Positions 62,039 through 64,000 of a stretch of 64,000 bases of DNA are shown piece by piece. The first letter of the stretch is position 1; each line of letters begins with the position of its first letter. A model generated the notes under the pieces. It was given only the letters and a program-made list of their open reading frames with translations. It had not been told where the DNA came from and made no database searches. Location of the stretch: positions 186,001 to 250,000 of the forward strand of contig JADJGQ010000002.1 in assembly GCA_016708025.1 (NCBI GenBank), read 5' to 3'. The DNA is from a bacterium. GTDB taxonomy: Bacteria > Zixibacteria > MSB-5A5 > GN15 > FEB-12. Both the position numbers and the translations under genes were made by a program.

Positions 62039-62674
62039 CTAATTCTGCAACGGATTCTTGATATCCCCCTCCGATACCTGAACATCAACCGGCGCACCCG
62101 GCTTCTTCGTCTGCGCATTCACCGCCGACGGATTCCCCGCTAATTTCAGTTTCGGAAGCCCCACCTGGCGGCGCAGAACCTCTATGTAGTCACTGATAAG
62201 TCGATATTTGTTGCTTATCGCGTCAGACCGTCGAATCGCGGTCACCAGACGCTCCTTGGTTTTGCAAATATCCAGCGCATAGGAGAAATGCTCACGGTCG
62301 AGTAACTCCAGCACCGGGAGATCATCCGAAAGCGACTGGCCGGTATCCGGTAAAACCACCGAGGCTACCTGCGCTTGCCAGAGGAGTTGACGAAACTGAT
62401 CAACCACATAGGTCGTCGAATCGAGATCCCGCTGCAACAGAGCCAACATTGACTGTTCGGTCAGCGCGATACGCGGCTGATCACCCTTGAGTACCGCGTC
62501 GTACCAGACATCAACCGCATACGCCAACTGATCCGGCGCCATACCGGAGTAATAGTACTCCTTCAATGGTTCAGGGATCGGCTGCTTCTTTGCTTGCGGT
62601 TCACCAGCGGATACCGAAAGCGCCAATGCTACGGCGGAGCCGGCTATGATTGATAGGATTCTCGACGCGCTCAT
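62039..62674 (-). CDS. Exported protein of unknown function
   Basis: A 211-residue protein with a signal peptide (ILSIIAGSAVALALSVSAG) and no further membrane helix. The mature part is mostly helical (QLAYAVDVWYDAVLKGDQPR, FRQLLWQAQVASVVLPDTG), ending in a Pro/Lys-rich linker. No family recognised. GGAG lies nine bases before the ATG at 62674; an ATG five codons upstream is the alternative. It stands alone between the helicase and the GNAT gene, with 193 bp of noncoding DNA upstream. Confidence 0.65.
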   Translation of the reverse strand: MSASRILSIIAGSAVALALSVSAGEPQAKKQPIPEPLKEYYYSGMAPDQLAYAVDVWYDAVLKGDQPRIALTEQSMLALLQRDLDSTTYVVDQFRQLLWQAQVASVVLPDTGQSLSDDLPVLELLDREHFSYALDICKTKERLVTAIRRSDAISNKYRLISDYIEVLRRQVGLPKLKLAGNPSAVNAQTKKPGAPVDVQVSEGDIKNPLQN

Positions 62675-62867
62675 GATGACAATCTCCATCGGGACGTTTC
62701 AGCAGTCCCATCATCAGAGAAAGCAAAGTCGCTGCCGAAGAAGTATTCTATTGTTATACAATAGCTTAGCGATTGTCGTCTGGCGCGAAGCTATTGGGGG
62801 GCAGGCATAGCTATAGCCTTGAACCAATACTCGTTAGTGCAAAATCAGTGAGGAAATGTTCGGGAGA

Positions 62868-63653
62868 TCAGCGGCGAATCTCAAAAAGCGCTTCCTGGTA
62901 TTCGTGTACTTTCTCAAATCCCAGGCTGCGGTAACTCTGAATCGCCGGTTGGTTGTCGGCTTTGACATTCAGGCAGATCATCAATTTCTCTTTGATAAGC
63001 TGATCGCAGAGATGCGAAGTCAACACAGTCGCGAAGCCGTGTCCGCGCTCTTCGGGAAGAGTCGCAATCGCCCCAAGTACCGCGATCTTGTATTTCGGAG
63101 AGTAGATATGAACTCCGGCAATCGAGACAAGCCTGCCATCACGAACCAACCCGACAAACTTGCCGGTCTCAAGCATGTGTGGTTCGAAATAGCCATCGGG
63201 ATACGCGGCCTGATAAAACGCGGCAACCGCTTCTGAGTCAGCAAGCGAGAGCGATTTGATACTCCCAGCTTCCGGTTGCGATTTCGCCGGCACGAACTTC
63301 CCCAGCTTCATCTTATAATGAAGCCCAAGATCAACCTCATTATATGTATGCAGAAACTGCCCGCTATAGGCCATCTGGTAATGGCTATAAAACCGCAGAG
63401 GTAGAACCGGCATCAACTCCTGAAGCAGATCTGCGAAACCATCCGTCATGCCAAACGCCAGAACTGTCGGAGTCGTCAGACCGCTGTAGATCAGCACTGA
63501 TTCCAGAATGTGGGCGGTCTCGTTGTACGTACAGGCAAACTGGCAATGCCGAAAATAGCGCTCATCCAGATCGCCGATGTGGTATGCAAACAGAACCGGG
63601 TCTTTCTGGAAATGTTTGAAAAGACGCTCTTTGTCGATGGCGAATGTGAACAT
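62868..63653 (-). CDS. GNAT-family N-acetyltransferase
   Basis: A 261-residue protein with two GNAT-like halves. The C-terminal part is the catalytic one: LGAIATLPEERGHGFATVLT holds the acetyl-CoA pyrophosphate loop (R-G-H-G-F-A), and ADNQPAIQSYRSLGFEKVHE the closing strand. The N-terminal 130 residues are a degenerate partner domain. The substrate is unknown. It is 17 bp downstream of the PC4-like gene and part of the same minus-strand unit that begins beyond the window with the adenosine-specific kinase. Confidence 0.9.
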   Translation of the reverse strand: MFTFAIDKERLFKHFQKDPVLFAYHIGDLDERYFRHCQFACTYNETAHILESVLIYSGLTTPTVLAFGMTDGFADLLQELMPVLPLRFYSHYQMAYSGQFLHTYNEVDLGLHYKMKLGKFVPAKSQPEAGSIKSLSLADSEAVAAFYQAAYPDGYFEPHMLETGKFVGLVRDGRLVSIAGVHIYSPKYKIAVLGAIATLPEERGHGFATVLTSHLCDQLIKEKLMICLNVKADNQPAIQSYRSLGFEKVHEYQEALFEIRR

Positions 63654-63670
63654 TGAAAATAGGGAGCTGG

Positions 63671-63874
63671 TCAGCTCCCCTTGATCTGATTGAGGTAACC
63701 GAGGACTTCGTCAAGCTGTTCACGCTTGAACGTGACTCCCTTTTTTGTCGGAAGCCAGCTCTGGTCATCGGACAGAAAATAGATACGCAGCGACACCAAC
63801 TGGTGCCCCTTGTATTCCGACTCTTCTATGATCAGCCTTTCGGTGGCCGACCGCTCCAACTCAAATCGTTTCAT
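63671..63874 (-). CDS. PC4/YdbC-like single-stranded DNA-binding protein
   Basis: A 67-residue protein that matches the C-terminal domain of transcriptional coactivator p15 (PC4): LVSLRIYFLSDDQSWLPTKK followed by G-V-T-F-K-R-E-Q-L-D-E-V. The conserved K-K-G turn and the aromatic strand are present. Such domains dimerise and bind single-stranded DNA without sequence preference. It starts 15 bp after the kinase stop and precedes the GNAT gene by 17 bp, so all three are in one transcript. Confidence 0.82.
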   Translation of the reverse strand: MKRFELERSATERLIIEESEYKGHQLVSLRIYFLSDDQSWLPTKKGVTFKREQLDEVLGYLNQIKGS

Positions 63875-63889
63875 CTAAATACTCTCCGG

Positions 63890-64000
63890 CTAACGCTTAT
63901 AGCCAATTTTCCGAAGGAACTCCACACGCTCCTTCTTGTCTGCATCCGCCTCAACACCGAGTGGCGGCTCACCGTCGATAACCCCCAACACCCCACGTCC
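63890..64000 (-). CDS. Adenosine-specific kinase, C-terminal fragment
   Basis: The gene is cut by the right edge; the last 36 residues are visible: GRGVLGVIDGEPPLGVEADA followed by D-K-K-E-R-V-E-F-L-R-K-I-G-Y-K-R. The G-R-G-x-L-G-V-I-D-G and the terminal F-L-R-K-I-G-Y-K are the signature of the adenosine-specific kinase family (PF04008), found in archaea and scattered bacteria. Function in the family rests on nucleoside binding rather than detailed enzymology. It is the upstream gene of the PC4-GNAT unit. Confidence 0.85.
   Translation of the reverse strand, partial: GRGVLGVIDGEPPLGVEADADKKERVEFLRKIGYKR

Noticed and set aside
1..64000. Search for tRNA, rRNA, CRISPR, insertion sequences and prophage genes
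   Set aside because: No cloverleaf with T-loop consensus, no rRNA-like stretch, no transposase or phage structural protein was recognised by reading; small RNAs cannot be excluded without a covariance-model search.

Overview
The window is 64 kb of bacterial chromosome with roughly balanced, slightly GC-rich composition. It looks like an uncultivated member of the FCB superphylum, with Zixibacteria or KSB1-like lineages the most natural comparison. This placement is inferred from six large secreted proteins that end in a type IX secretion (T9SS, FlgD-Ig-like) sorting domain with the 'NYPNPFN' signature, Gram-negative outer-membrane proteins (FadL, Wzi-like, SLBB exporter), a BshB1-like deacetylase and a bactofilin. 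It is not proven. I see no tRNA, rRNA, CRISPR array, insertion sequence or prophage.

Layout. 0-7.6 kb: end of a DedA protein, an AAE-family transporter, a SAM methyltransferase, ispG, a secreted coiled-coil protein and a YyaL/SPATA20-type thioredoxin-fold protein. 7.7-14.6 kb, minus strand: an exopolysaccharide locus (Wzi-like barrel, polyprenyl-phosphate sugar transferase, an aminotransferase-fold protein without its catalytic lysine, and a poly-SLBB export protein). 15.2-20.7 kb, plus strand: a FadL porin with an esterase-fold lipoprotein that lacks its nucleophile, a BshB1-like deacetylase and a large GNAT-like protein. 20.7-32.2 kb, minus strand: a CDGSH protein, a Crp/Fnr regulator, four tandem T9SS cargo paralogues, a CheY-like receiver, HflX, an M1-peptidase-like protein without zinc ligands and a small P-loop ATPase. 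32.4-38.9 kb, plus strand: M24 peptidase, Nudix hydrolase, small membrane proteins, purine nucleoside phosphorylase, an EF-hand protein and an OmpR-type regulator with a degenerate receiver. 39.2-42.3 kb: two further T9SS cargo paralogues.

42.4-52.4 kb is the conserved replication-origin-proximal block: rpmH, rnpA, yidD, yidC, mnmE, a c-type cytochrome, mnmG, rsmG, parA, parB, an M23 peptidase and a bactofilin. Two parS centromere palindromes are present, one just after mnmE and one inside rsmG. A 415-bp noncoding stretch after the bactofilin carries three 9-mers one base away from a DnaA box. dnaA and jag are not in the block. 52.8-56.7 kb is a MoxR/DUF58 operon that also encodes a DNA methyltransferase with a C-terminal domain resembling a staphylococcal-nuclease fold. 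56.9-64 kb, minus strand: a DUF5698/DUF2179 membrane protein, an ABM-domain protein, oligoendopeptidase F, a nuclease-helicase of the DUF2075 type (the one clearly accessory-looking gene), a secreted unknown, and a small operon of an adenosine-specific kinase (cut by the window edge), a PC4-like ssDNA-binding protein and a GNAT enzyme.

The most striking feature is how many proteins keep an enzyme or receiver fold while losing diagnostic active-site residues: the aminotransferase at 10.8 kb, the esterase lipoprotein at 16.7 kb, the M1 peptidase at 29.4 kb and the receiver at 38.3 kb. The methyltransferase fusion inside the MoxR operon and the parS/ParABS layout are the other points worth following.
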